Below are positions 38,891 through 46,989 of a DNA stretch of 64,000 nt, in pieces. Made by a program: the position numbers and the translations under genes. The notes under the pieces were generated by a model that ran no database searches, was not told the origin of the DNA, and saw nothing but the letters and a program-made list of their open reading frames with translations. The stretch's first letter is position 1. Every line of letters starts with the position of its first letter. Origin of the DNA: Paracoccus sp. JM45 (GTDB lineage Bacteria > Pseudomonadota > Alphaproteobacteria > Rhodobacterales > Rhodobacteraceae); assembly GCF_003590715.1 (NCBI RefSeq), contig NZ_QQVY01000005.1:139591-203590 (forward strand), written 5' to 3'.

Positions 38891-38901
38891 CTGCACTGCG
38901 G
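38891..38901. promoter_or_regulatory. Near-match PhaR box between phaZ and phaC
   Basis: CTGC-ACT-GCGG differs by one base from the CTGC-N3-GCAG motif bound by the PhaR repressor in Paracoccus and Rhodobacter. It lies 17 bp upstream of the phaZ start and about 110 bp before phaC. Confidence 0.45.
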
Positions 38902-39009
38902 CATGGAATTTCTGCTGTCAAAGCGGAGCTTTTATCAGTCAAAAGCCGGGTTTACGCCTTGGCCGCCCTGCGCGTATCATCCAACTATTATTAGGGGGGA
39001 ATCTCGATC

Positions 39010-41046
39010 ATGGCAAGCCAGCCAAAGAAACCGAGCAAAGAGGCCACCGGAACGCGACGCAAATCTGCTGCAACCGGTAAGTCCGATCCCAAGGTGCCAC
39101 ACACCGACGGACCGCCCGAAAATGCTGCGGCGCAGCAAAAGCCTGCTTCAAAGCCGCGCAGACGGACAGTTAAGCCCGAACAGGCACCGCAACCTGCAAA
39201 GCCCAAGGCAGCCGAAGAACCTGCCACGGTGATGGCCGAAACGCGTCAGGCGGCATCTTTGATGCTGGCTGATCTGGCAAAGGAAGGGCACGCCCCCACT
39301 GCCAAAAAACTGGCCGAGAATATTGAACGAATCGATGTGCTGGGCCAACGCCTGATGTCCGCCTTTGCGGCCCGCAATGCCCCCAATCCCGGTGTCGAAG
39401 GGCCAGGGCCTGATCTGTTCATGACTGCGACCAGTGCCTTTATGAAAAACCTTAGCGAACATCCTTCCCGGATGATCGAAACGCAGGTGACATTCTGGGC
39501 CGAGACGCTGACGAATTATGCCCGCGCCCAGCAGGCCCTGATTGCGGGAAAACTTACGGCCCCCAAGGATGATACTCCCGCTGACCGGCGTTTTTCCAAT
39601 CCGCTTTGGCAAAGTCACCCTTATTTCAATCTGATCAAGAAACAGTATCTGACCAACGCCCGCGCCCTGCGCGATGCGGCTGATGAACTGGATCTGCCCG
39701 ATAAGGTTGCCCGCCGCCGCATCGACTGGCTGACCAACCAGATCGTCGACATGATGGCCCCAACCAATTTTCTGGCCAGCAATCCGGACGCGCTGGAAAA
39801 GGCGATCGAGACCGAAGGTGAAAGCCTTGTGCGCGGTCTGGAAAACCTTGTCCGCGATGTCGAATTGAACGGAGGCGAGATGATCGTCTCGCTTGCGGAT
39901 CGTCAGGCGTTTTCTGTCGGTGACAATATCGGCACAGCCCCCGGCACGGTGGTCCACCGCGCGCCGCTGTATGAATTGATCCAATATGCGCCCAGCACCG
40001 AAAAGGCCCATGCGCTGCCTTTGGTGATCTTTCCGCCATGGATCAATAAATTCTATATTCTGGATCTGAAGCCGCAAAACAGCATGATCCGCTGGCTGGT
40101 TGATCAGGGCCAGACGCTGTTCGTCGTCAGCTGGAAGAACCCGGATGCCAGCTTTGCCGATGTCGGGATGGAGGAATATATCGCCGCCTATCTTGAGGTG
40201 ATGGATAAGGTTCTGGAACTGACGGATCAGAAAAAACTGAATGCCGTGGGATATTGTATCGCGGGGACGACGCTGTCCCTGACGCTGTCCTTGCTGGAAC
40301 AGCGCGGGGATGATCGGGTCAATTCTGCGACCTTGTTCACTGCATTGACCGATTTTTCCGATCAGGGCGAATTCACCGCCTTTCTGCAAAATGATTTCGT
40401 GTCGGGCATCGGCGAGGAGGTGCAGCGTCACGGCCTGCTGCGCGCCCGGTTGATGTCACGCACCATGAGCTTTCTGCGTGCAAACGACCTTGTCTGGGGG
40501 CCCGCGATCCGCAGCTATATGATGGGGGAATCGCCCCCTGCATTCGATCTGTTGTTCTGGAACGGCGATGGCACCAATCTGCCCGGAAAGATGGCGATGC
40601 AATATCTGCGCGAACTGTGCCAGAAAAACGCTTTTGCGACCGATGGCTTCGATCTTTCAGGCCATCGGCTGCATCTGTCGGACGTCAAGGTGCCGCTTTG
40701 TGCAATTGCCTGTGAAACCGACCATATTGCCCCGTGGAAGGACAGCTGGCGCGGCGTGGCCAATATGGGGTCCAAAGATAAGACCTTTATCCTGTCCCAA
40801 TCCGGCCATATCGCGGGTATCGTCAATCCACCGTCCAAAAAGAAATACGGGCATTACGTCAGCGATGACGATTTCCGGTCCGATCATACGACATGGCGCG
40901 AAACATCGACCTTCCACGAAGGCAGCTGGTGGCCGCGCTGGGGCGCATGGCTGCAGGAACGGTCGGGTGATCTGCTGGACGCACGTGATCCGGGGCAGGG
41001 GATCGAACCCGCGCCGGGCCGCTATGTCCATGAACGGGCCAGCTAG
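39010..41046 (+). CDS. phaC: Class I poly(3-hydroxyalkanoate) synthase
   Basis: A 678-residue polymerase making polyhydroxybutyrate from hydroxyacyl-CoA. The catalytic triad is visible as Cys416 in GYCIAGT, Asp571 in CETDHIAPW and His600 in SGHIAGIVNPP. About 75 N-terminal residues rich in Lys, Pro and Ala form a disordered extension that makes it longer than the usual 590-630 residues of this class. The ATG at 39010 follows GGGGGGAATC. It lies in the cluster phaZ-phaC-phaP-phaR. Confidence 0.96.
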   Translation: MASQPKKPSKEATGTRRKSAATGKSDPKVPHTDGPPENAAAQQKPASKPRRRTVKPEQAPQPAKPKAAEEPATVMAETRQAASLMLADLAKEGHAPTAKKLAENIERIDVLGQRLMSAFAARNAPNPGVEGPGPDLFMTATSAFMKNLSEHPSRMIETQVTFWAETLTNYARAQQALIAGKLTAPKDDTPADRRFSNPLWQSHPYFNLIKKQYLTNARALRDAADELDLPDKVARRRIDWLTNQIVDMMAPTNFLASNPDALEKAIETEGESLVRGLENLVRDVELNGGEMIVSLADRQAFSVGDNIGTAPGTVVHRAPLYELIQYAPSTEKAHALPLVIFPPWINKFYILDLKPQNSMIRWLVDQGQTLFVVSWKNPDASFADVGMEEYIAAYLEVMDKVLELTDQKKLNAVGYCIAGTTLSLTLSLLEQRGDDRVNSATLFTALTDFSDQGEFTAFLQNDFVSGIGEEVQRHGLLRARLMSRTMSFLRANDLVWGPAIRSYMMGESPPAFDLLFWNGDGTNLPGKMAMQYLRELCQKNAFATDGFDLSGHRLHLSDVKVPLCAIACETDHIAPWKDSWRGVANMGSKDKTFILSQSGHIAGIVNPPSKKKYGHYVSDDDFRSDHTTWRETSTFHEGSWWPRWGAWLQERSGDLLDARDPGQGIEPAPGRYVHERAS

Positions 41047-41078
41047 GCATGCCGGATCAAAAATTCACAATTGTTTTG

Positions 41079-41089
41079 CTGCAATGCAG
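41079..41089. promoter_or_regulatory. PhaR-binding box 1 upstream of phaP
   Basis: A perfect CTGC-AAT-GCAG match to the CTGC-N3-GCAG operator of the PhaR repressor, 114 bp before the phasin start. Its partner lies 29 bp downstream. Confidence 0.75.
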
Positions 41090-41107
41090 AACAAAAAGCT
41101 TGAAATG

Positions 41108-41118
41108 CTGCGGTGCAG
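41108..41118. promoter_or_regulatory. PhaR-binding box 2 upstream of phaP
   Basis: A perfect CTGC-GGT-GCAG match, 29 bp centre-to-centre from box 1 and 85 bp before the phasin start. The wider sequence TGCTGCGGTGCAGCA is nearly palindromic. Confidence 0.78.
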
Positions 41119-41202
41119 CATTCATATTAGGACCACGGAATAGAAGCGACGATTGTTCCCCCTCATGGTTTCTCTCTCGTCGCAGTTATAGGAGTGAATG
41201 TT

Positions 41203-41658
41203 ATGGCTAAGACACCCGATTACGCGAAGACGATGCAGGACATGATGGCGAATTTTCCGATCGACACCAGCTCGATGCAGGAAGCCATGAAGTCGCAAAG
41301 CATGCTGGCCGAAAAGCTGGCCAAAGTTGCGCTGACTGCTGCCGAACGTTCGACCGAAATCTCGGCGCAATGGGCCAAGGATTCCATCGCACGCATGGGC
41401 GAAATGGCCGCCAGCAAGCAAGAGCCTTCGGATTACGCCAAAGCTGTCAGCGATTTCGCATCCTCCTCGGCTGAAGTTGCATCCGAACATATGGCTGCCT
41501 ACGCCGAAGTTGCAAAGAAAGTGCAGATGGACACCGTTGATCTGATGCTGACCGCAGGCAAGGATATGGCTTCGGACGCCCAGAAGGCGGCTGAAAAAGC
41601 CACGCAGGACACGCAGGCCGCTGTCAAGAAAGCAACGACCGCATCCGCGTCGAAGTAA
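41203..41658 (+). CDS. phaP: Phasin (PHA granule-associated protein)
   Basis: A 151-residue, mostly helical protein of the phasin_2 type (AKTMQDMMANFPIDTSSMQE, SVDL/DTVDLMLTAGKD-like region and an Ala/Lys-rich tail). It coats polyhydroxybutyrate granules and sets their size and number. The ATG at 41203 has an ATAGGAG site eight bases upstream; a GTG three codons earlier is in frame but too close to that site. Two PhaR boxes lie upstream and a terminator follows, so it forms its own unit. Confidence 0.95.
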   Translation: MAKTPDYAKTMQDMMANFPIDTSSMQEAMKSQSMLAEKLAKVALTAAERSTEISAQWAKDSIARMGEMAASKQEPSDYAKAVSDFASSSAEVASEHMAAYAEVAKKVQMDTVDLMLTAGKDMASDAQKAAEKATQDTQAAVKKATTASASK

Positions 41659-41678
41659 TGTGACAAGACAATATGCGG

Positions 41679-41705
41679 AAAAGGGCGGCTTTGGCCGCCT
41701 TTTTC
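41679..41705 (+). terminator. Terminator of phaP
   Basis: AAAAGGGCGGC and GCCGCCTTTTT form a strong stem with a TTTG loop ending in a T tract, 21 bp after the phasin stop codon. Confidence 0.94.
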
Positions 41706-41787
41706 ACATTCAGAAAAGGGACTTTTTCCTTTGCCTTTTCTGTGTGCAGCTTTCATCATGGATGAAACCGACTGCAAGGAAGCCCTG

Positions 41788-42387
41788 ATGGCCGCATCAA
41801 CTGCGCCGCTGCTGATCAAGCGTTATGCCAGCCGCCGGCTGTATAATACCGAGACCAGCGATTATGTGACTCTGGAAGATATTGCTGCCTTCATTCGTGA
41901 CGGACGCGAGGTGAAGATTATCGACCTCAAATCTGGTGATGACCTGACCCGCCAGTATATGTTGCAGATCATTGCCGAACACGAAAGCCGTGGCGAAAGC
42001 GTCCTACCTCTGGATGTCCTGACCGATCTGGTTCGCAGCTATACCACCAATGCCCAATCAGTCGTCCCGCAGTTCCTTGCCGCCAGCTTCGAGATGCTGC
42101 GCGATGGCCAGTCTAAGGTGATGGAAAATATGGCCGCCATTCCTTCCCCGATGTCCACCATGCCCGGCTTTGACGCCTTGCAGCGCCAACAGCAGATGTT
42201 CCTGAAGGCCATGATGGGGGGCTGGCGCACGGGCGCCTCCGGTCCCGAACCCGAAGAGGAAGACGGTACGCAACCTGCAAATCCGGCACCCAAACAGGCG
42301 ACACCGGAAGCTGCCGAAGACGCACAGGATATGGCCGAAATCCGTCGCCAACTGGCCGAGTTGCAAAAGCGTATCTCAAAGCTTTGA
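41788..42387 (+). CDS. phaR: PHA synthesis repressor PhaR
   Basis: A 199-residue repressor that binds DNA and free polyhydroxybutyrate and derepresses phasin synthesis when granules form. The N-terminal DNA-binding domain (IKRYASRRLYNTETSDYVTL) and the following accumulation-regulator domain are well conserved; the C-terminus is acidic and helical. I chose the ATG at 41788, behind AAGGA, over one ten codons earlier. The perfect operator boxes before phaP are its expected targets. Confidence 0.95.
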   Translation: MAASTAPLLIKRYASRRLYNTETSDYVTLEDIAAFIRDGREVKIIDLKSGDDLTRQYMLQIIAEHESRGESVLPLDVLTDLVRSYTTNAQSVVPQFLAASFEMLRDGQSKVMENMAAIPSPMSTMPGFDALQRQQQMFLKAMMGGWRTGASGPEPEEEDGTQPANPAPKQATPEAAEDAQDMAEIRRQLAELQKRISKL

Positions 42388-42433
42388 TATCGCACTTGCA
42401 GAACTGTGAATCACAAGCTAGACCCCCTGCAAC

Positions 42434-42523
42434 GGAGCGGTGGCCGAGTGGTCGAAGGCGCACGCCTGGAAAGTGTGTAGGCGGGGAACCGTCTCGAGGG
42501 TTCGAATCCCTCTCGCTCCGCCA
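42434..42523 (+). tRNA. tRNA-Ser(GGA)
   Basis: A 90-nt class II tRNA with CCA encoded. The 7-bp acceptor stem pairs GGAGCGG with TCGCTCC (one G-T pair), the anticodon loop CTGGAAA carries GGA, a long variable arm follows, and the T-loop is TTCGAAT. Its 3' end is the likely integration site of the recombinase encoded 138 bp downstream. Confidence 0.97.
42500..42523 (+). other. Likely attachment site (attL) at the tRNA-Ser 3' end
   Basis: Island-type tyrosine recombinases usually recombine at the 3' end of a tRNA gene and restore it. The T-arm and acceptor end here directly abut the integrase region. I see no second copy of this sequence in the window, so the right attachment site should lie beyond 64,000. 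The exact crossover is not known. Confidence 0.5.
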
Positions 42524-42555
42524 ATTTCATTCAGTTTAAATGACACTATAAGTCA

Positions 42556-42583
42556 GCAAACGCTGAGCTATATGCGTTTTTGC
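42556..42583 (+). terminator. Weak hairpin with T tract after tRNA-Ser
   Basis: AAACGC (42558-42563) and GCGTTT (42574-42579) form a short stem with a 10-base loop followed by further Ts, 35 bp after the tRNA. It is a plausible tRNA terminator or an integrase-binding feature. Confidence 0.4.
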
Positions 42584-42600
42584 CGTTTGACGCATCTCTT

Positions 42601-42622
42601 TTTGCTATACAATTTGCTATAC
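42601..42622. repeat. Tandem TTTGCTATAC repeat before the integrase
   Basis: TTTGCTATAC occurs at 42601-42610 and again at 42613-42622, a 12-bp period, 39 bp before the integrase start. Such short direct repeats next to attachment sites are often arm-type binding sites of the recombinase or its excisionase; this role is inferred. Confidence 0.55.
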
Positions 42623-42660
42623 ATTGAGTGATACATGGGCTTCGGTTTGACGAGGTTGGT

Positions 42661-43953
42661 ATGACTATCAGGACGCGTGGAAACTCTGTCAAAGGCACTC
42701 TGTATCTCTACAAGCGCGTGCCCAAGCGCTATGCAGTGGTTGAGCCGAGAAAGTATGTTTGGGTCAGCCTTAAGACTGATTCTGCGTCGACTGCGAAGAT
42801 GAAGGGCGATGCCGTCTGGGATAAGATGATTGCGGCCTGGGAAGCGAAACTGGCAGGCGCTGATGGTGATGCCGAGCAGTTATTCGCTGCAGCGCGGGAC
42901 TTGGCCGAAGCGAAGGGTTTCCGCTACCTGCGCGCTGACAAGGTCGCGCAGCTGCCGCTTAATGAGATTCGTGATCGGCTTTCTGCTGTGACTCGTGTGG
43001 GCGATAAGCCAAATTCTATCGATATGCGCGAAGCGGCCGCCCTCCTGGGTGGCGCTAAGGAACCTTCGCTGATCATCAGTCGCTGTCTCGATCTTTATTG
43101 GACTCTTGCGAAGGATAGGGCGCTCGGTAAGTCACCCGATCAGATCCGGCGATGGGAGAACCCTCGCAAGAAAGCTATCCAGAATCTTATTCAGGTGATC
43201 GGCGACAAGCCGATCGATCAAATCACCGGCGACGACATGCTTGATTTCCGGAACTGGTGGGTCGAGCGACTCGAAATGGAGGGGTTGACCCCAAACAGTG
43301 CCAACAAGGATTTGACTCATCTTGGAGACGTCCTGAAGACCGTTAACAAGATGAAACGACTTGGTCTCGTGCTGCCGTTGAACGATCTTTCCCTCAAGGA
43401 CATCGAAGCAAAGAGGCGGCCTCCGTTCTCGAGGGAGTGGATCACTGACAGACTACTTGCTTCCGGGGCATTAAACGGTCTGAACCCTGAAGCTCGAACC
43501 ATCCTTCTGGCGATGATAAACACTGGCTGTCGTCCGTCGGAGCTGGCTGCACTCTCCGGTAACACGATACACCTTGCATGCGACGTGCCTTACATCTCTA
43601 TCGAGCCAGAAGGCAGGCAGATGAAGAGCGCATATGCGCGCCGCACCATCCCTCTCCTTGGTATTTCTCTCGATGCGATACGTGCCTACCCCGAGGGCTT
43701 TCCGAGATATCGCGGCAGCAGCGCGGGGCTGTCGGCAACCGTGAATAAGTATCTTCGAGAAAACGGACTTATGGAGACCCCAGATCATGTGCTCTATTCT
43801 CTTCGGCACTCGTTCGAGGATCGTATGTTGGCAGCAGGGATCGACGATCGGATCAGGCGTGACCTCTTTGGTCATCGCCTCACCAGAGAGAAATATGGCG
43901 ACGGGGCTACGTTGAAGCAAAAGCAGACAATGCTTCAAGCCGCAGCTTTATAG
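42661..43953 (+). CDS. Tyrosine recombinase (island integrase)
   Basis: A 430-residue site-specific recombinase with an N-terminal arm-binding part (GTLYLYKRVPKRYA), a SAM-like core-binding domain (about residues 140-230) and a C-terminal catalytic domain. Catalytic residues visible are Arg in NTGCRPSEL, Arg and His in YSLRHSFEDR, His in FGHRLTREKYG and the final Tyr in that stretch. The usual histidine of the H-x-L-R box is tyrosine, as in several integrases of this group. The start at 42661 is where homology begins. It should integrate the island at the adjacent tRNA-Ser. Confidence 0.93.
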   Translation: MTIRTRGNSVKGTLYLYKRVPKRYAVVEPRKYVWVSLKTDSASTAKMKGDAVWDKMIAAWEAKLAGADGDAEQLFAAARDLAEAKGFRYLRADKVAQLPLNEIRDRLSAVTRVGDKPNSIDMREAAALLGGAKEPSLIISRCLDLYWTLAKDRALGKSPDQIRRWENPRKKAIQNLIQVIGDKPIDQITGDDMLDFRNWWVERLEMEGLTPNSANKDLTHLGDVLKTVNKMKRLGLVLPLNDLSLKDIEAKRRPPFSREWITDRLLASGALNGLNPEARTILLAMINTGCRPSELAALSGNTIHLACDVPYISIEPEGRQMKSAYARRTIPLLGISLDAIRAYPEGFPRYRGSSAGLSATVNKYLRENGLMETPDHVLYSLRHSFEDRMLAAGIDDRIRRDLFGHRLTREKYGDGATLKQKQTMLQAAAL

Positions 43954-44123
43954 CCTGCTAACAGGACGCGCGCGCGGTCAATTGCGCGATCCCTCGATTG
44001 CCAGGTCGCAAGCTCATGTTCGATGCGTTCGAAAATGGGAAGATACACAGAATCGGCCAGAACGAGTTGGGCCACCACGCGGTGCATATGATTCAGTTCA
44101 TTTAAGGTGACGTCGGAAGACAT
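43935..44123 (-). CDS. Small hypothetical protein behind the integrase
   Basis: A 62-residue mostly helical protein (VTLNELNHMHRVVAQLVLAD, then IFERIEHELATWQSRDRAID). It overlaps the end of the integrase gene by 19 bp on the other strand. Its composition and helical periodicity look protein-like, and I have a faint recollection of similar small genes near integrases of this group. No function can be given. Confidence 0.5.
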   Translation of the reverse strand: MSSDVTLNELNHMHRVVAQLVLADSVYLPIFERIEHELATWQSRDRAIDRARVLLAGYKAAA

Positions 44124-44397
44124 GGCGAAGCGTCCTGTTGTTACTCTTAGCCTATACTGTTCGATCTCGCATTCTTCTCATGGGACGGACGTTTTTTTTG
44201 GGGGATAGGCCGAGGTCGAGATATCTTCGCCATTCAGCAGCCTTTGCATGGACGCGTATTGCCCAAGTATCGCGGTATCTAAACTCAGCCTGTGGCGATC
44301 CGACTGCCTGCAGTTGCTTCGAACGACGTGGATCATTCCGATCCACGTCCTTGGAGAGCAATTGCTGCGGAAGATGCAGATTTTAATCCTGCCGTCG
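44124..44397. other. Gene-free stretch with a possible recombinase scrap
   Basis: No convincing gene. On the minus strand around 44,215-44,290 the frame reads FRYRDTWAIRVHAK, which recalls the TWAIRV segment near the start of a widespread phage-type integrase family, but the match is short and breaks off. It may be a decayed fragment. Confidence 0.3.
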
Positions 44398-44796
44398 TTA
44401 TTTACCAAAGATGGCCCTGAGCGCCGCACGTGACCTCCCTGTGAGGCGCGGGTCTTTATTATCCGACGCGTTCCGGATTTCAGCCAGCCAACCGCGTTCG
44501 TTCTCCGTCGCGGGCGTTCCGAAGATTTCAGTGATTGCTTGTGCTGCTGTCTCGCCAATCGACTGATCGAGTGCGAGACGCATCAGATAAGCTGGGTCGA
44601 TCTCGAGCGCCTTTGCAAGCGAAGGCACGCGATCAAGGGGAACCTTGTTCCGGCCGTTCTTCAAAAAGGTCATCATGTTGGGGTTCGGGAAGCCTGTCTC
44701 GGCCGCGATCTCTGCCTGGCTCTTGCGATATGCGAGATCCTGGATGCGCGCCGAGATGAAGATCGCTGCGGGACTGTTCTGGTAGGGAAGTGTCAT
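44398..44796 (-). CDS. XRE-type HTH transcriptional regulator
   Basis: A 132-residue protein with a helix-turn-helix in residues about 20-60 (RKSQAEIAAETGFPNPNMMTFLKNG), where the second helix reads like a lambda-repressor recognition helix. The C-terminal half is charged and of unknown fold. It stands between the integrase and HipBA and might control element maintenance. The ATG at 44796 is the only sensible start. Confidence 0.75.
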   Translation of the reverse strand: MTLPYQNSPAAIFISARIQDLAYRKSQAEIAAETGFPNPNMMTFLKNGRNKVPLDRVPSLAKALEIDPAYLMRLALDQSIGETAAQAITEIFGTPATENERGWLAEIRNASDNKDPRLTGRSRAALRAIFGK

Positions 44797-44966
44797 GGTC
44801 TTGCTGTCGCTTTCATTGGTTGTGACACCAAGATACCGCGCGACATTGTCTGCGTCGGGTGGGGAGTCAGCGCGACCAGAAAGATGCGAGGTCCTAGAAA
44901 AAACGCGTGTCGTTCATGGGGATGCAGCCAGTGCCCGCAAGACGGCGGCGCCGCAACCCTCCGGTT

Positions 44967-46271
44967 TCAAGGTCGGTTCAGAACCATCGCGTCCCGTTCC
45001 GGGATGTCGATCTGCATCCCGAGCGCGTCTGCGAGTGAACCAGCCTGTTCTGCGATGGCATCGCCAATGCGCTTGCGATGAGGGCCACTCATGTCGGGAA
45101 CCCTTGCAACGATGGTAGCGACGATTTCGCGGAGGCGTTTCAGTAGGGCAGGGGTTGCTCGAGGAAAGCCGATCGCAGTGATGAATGTGGCAAGGTCCTC
45201 AGCTGTAATCTCGTCGGTCATTCGCGCATGCCCGATGTTGAACGACATCTGATGCACCACCTGATCATCAAGCAGGATGGGCGCAACATCATAGACCGGC
45301 GCAAGGTCGGGTCGTGCGCCAACATGCAGCAACGCATGGTTCTTGGCGTGGTTGTCCGTATTGCCAAGCAGCAGGTTGACCAAGGTGATCTCGAGGAAGG
45401 CCAGTCGTGCGCGTCCGGGCTGTGTCGTCTGCGCTAGAACCTGTCCAATCGCGCAGGCGTCAAACCGGCGGGTCTCGATGCCGTTACGCTGGTATTTCAA
45501 CTGCGGTCCAAGCCCGAGCGCCTGCGCAAAGTCTTCCTGATGCAGCCGTCGTATCTCGGTGCCCTCGACGATCCGGTCAAAGCGCGTGATCAGAAGTCCG
45601 CAGAGATCGTCATCGCCAAGCACCTCTGTCGCTGCGACCGGATGTGCCTGCGCGCCAGACATCAGCTGCATGAGCAGATGCTCTTGATAAACGCTGGTCA
45701 TCTCGAAGCGGCTCGGCACCTTGAGGATATGCGTCGTCGGCACGTTTAATCCCTGCCGCGGAAGGGCGAAGCTGCTGTCCGGCAGTCTGGTCAATGCGAC
45801 CTTGCCCTGAACACCCGCCAGCGGCGAGGGATCACGGGTGTCATCCGGCACCCGCCTGCGGTCACGCAGAGAGGTCATGATCCGCACCAGCTCGTTCTGG
45901 TCGATCGGGTCATAGTCGGTCAGCAGGTTTCCCGGTGTCTTGGCCGGTCCGGTCCCGACAGGCACGCAGGAGATTGATCCAGGACAGTCATTGCCAAGGT
46001 GTTCAAGCAGTCCGACCACGTCATCGAAGTTGAGACCATGCCTCTGCATGATCTGTTCACGTTGAGCGTTTTCGAACAGGAGGTTCGAGAAGAAACCACG
46101 AGTCAGAACATCCCCGAACGGCTCCTCGCGCAGAGGCAAGGAGAGACTCATCGAGTGGGGTAGGGTGTCTGTCAGGTATCGGAAGGCCACCGCACCGCTA
46201 CCACGCCTTGTGAGTCGCCCTACGGCCTCTGGGAGGCCCTCGATGAACACATCCAGCTCAAGCATCGCCAT
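44967..46271 (-). CDS. hipA: HipA-type toxin kinase
   Basis: A 434-residue serine/threonine kinase of the HipA family, here with the N-terminal HipA subdomain, a phosphate-loop region (LAGVQGKVALTRLP) and the catalytic NLLLGNTDNHAKNH motif near residue 300, whose Asp and Asn are the expected active-site residues. HipA toxins phosphorylate aminoacyl-tRNA synthetases or related proteins and halt growth. It lies 2 bp after hipB and is surely co-expressed. All key motifs look intact, so it should be active when not restrained by HipB. Confidence 0.92.
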   Translation of the reverse strand: MAMLELDVFIEGLPEAVGRLTRRGSGAVAFRYLTDTLPHSMSLSLPLREEPFGDVLTRGFFSNLLFENAQREQIMQRHGLNFDDVVGLLEHLGNDCPGSISCVPVGTGPAKTPGNLLTDYDPIDQNELVRIMTSLRDRRRVPDDTRDPSPLAGVQGKVALTRLPDSSFALPRQGLNVPTTHILKVPSRFEMTSVYQEHLLMQLMSGAQAHPVAATEVLGDDDLCGLLITRFDRIVEGTEIRRLHQEDFAQALGLGPQLKYQRNGIETRRFDACAIGQVLAQTTQPGRARLAFLEITLVNLLLGNTDNHAKNHALLHVGARPDLAPVYDVAPILLDDQVVHQMSFNIGHARMTDEITAEDLATFITAIGFPRATPALLKRLREIVATIVARVPDMSGPHRKRIGDAIAEQAGSLADALGMQIDIPERDAMVLNRP

Positions 46272-46273
46272 GC

Positions 46274-46483
46274 CTATGTTCCTACGGACAGTTGGATGCC
46301 GAGATCACGGCAGAGCTGCAGCACCAGACCGACCCGCGCCGTCTCTTTACCGTTCTCGATGGCGCTGACGGTCGGGGTCGAAACACCGCTCTGCATGGCA
46401 AGCTCAGTCTGTTGCAGTCCGAGTTCCAGCCGTCGGGCACGGATGGCACGGCCGAGATCAGCAGCGTTTTGGATGTTAGTCAT
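46274..46483 (-). CDS. hipB: HipB-type antitoxin
   Basis: A 69-residue XRE-fold DNA-binding protein (LGRAIRARRLELGLQQTELA, then VSTPTVSAIENGKETAR) of the HipB type, which binds HipA and represses the operon. The gene ends 2 bp before hipA. An inverted pair of GATCGTTTA elements lies 22-80 bp upstream and is the expected operator. Confidence 0.92.
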   Translation of the reverse strand: MTNIQNAADLGRAIRARRLELGLQQTELAMQSGVSTPTVSAIENGKETARVGLVLQLCRDLGIQLSVGT

Positions 46484-46504
46484 GTCGCTCGCCTAGATGG
46501 AATC

Positions 46505-46563
46505 AATGATCGTTTATTTTCAAGGCAAGATACGGCATGCAACGGCATTCGTAAACGATCGTT
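46505..46563. promoter_or_regulatory. Paired operator upstream of hipBA
   Basis: AATGATCGTTTA (46505-46516) and TAAACGATCGTT (46552-46563) are inverted copies matching at 11 of 12 positions, centres 47 bp apart. Each core is itself the palindrome GATC with flanking symmetry. HipB proteins bind several such operators and loop or bend DNA between them; binding here is inferred from position. Confidence 0.65.
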
Positions 46564-46710
46564 GAAATCGAGCCTGTCGTGATGACCTGCAAAGAAAAGA
46601 CTGAAAATACTGCCGGTTTTCTACCTAGCAAATGAAGGTCTTTCATATCCCACCCGACTGACCTGCGAGAGAGCAGTATATGAAGAGATGACAAGTAACG
46701 AGGTTTGAGA

Positions 46711-46932
46711 ATGACTGACGAAGAACATACCCGTGAGATCAACCGGTTGCGCCGGGAGGCCACGCTGAGCGCCACGCGCAATGTCGGGCTAATTTTTCTC
46801 GGTGCGGCGGTATATCGCTTTTACAACAGCGGTCTGGAAGATGCTTGGCTCTTTATTGGATATGTTGGCGTAGGTGCGGCCCTGCTTGCGGGTTCACTGT
46901 CGCTGACTTTGTTCGGGCGCTTCTTTCGCTAA
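46711..46932 (+). CDS. Small two-helix membrane protein, unknown
   Basis: A 73-residue protein with a charged N-terminus (MTDEEHTREINRLRREA) and two hydrophobic helices (NVGLIFLGAAVYRFY and LFIGYVGVGAALLAGSLSL). The ATG at 46711 has GAGG about eight bases upstream. I do not recognise the family. It could be a stress or toxin-type membrane peptide, but nothing in the sequence proves this. Confidence 0.65.
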   Translation: MTDEEHTREINRLRREATLSATRNVGLIFLGAAVYRFYNSGLEDAWLFIGYVGVGAALLAGSLSLTLFGRFFR

Positions 46933-46989
46933 GAGGCAAGACGTAGTCAAAATCCGAGGCGTCATCAGGTGCCTCGGATGTCATGGTCC

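Noticed and set aside
39148..40431. 427-codon open frame opposite phaC
   Set aside because: Shadow of phaC in GC-rich DNA; the sense strand carries the intact catalytic triad.
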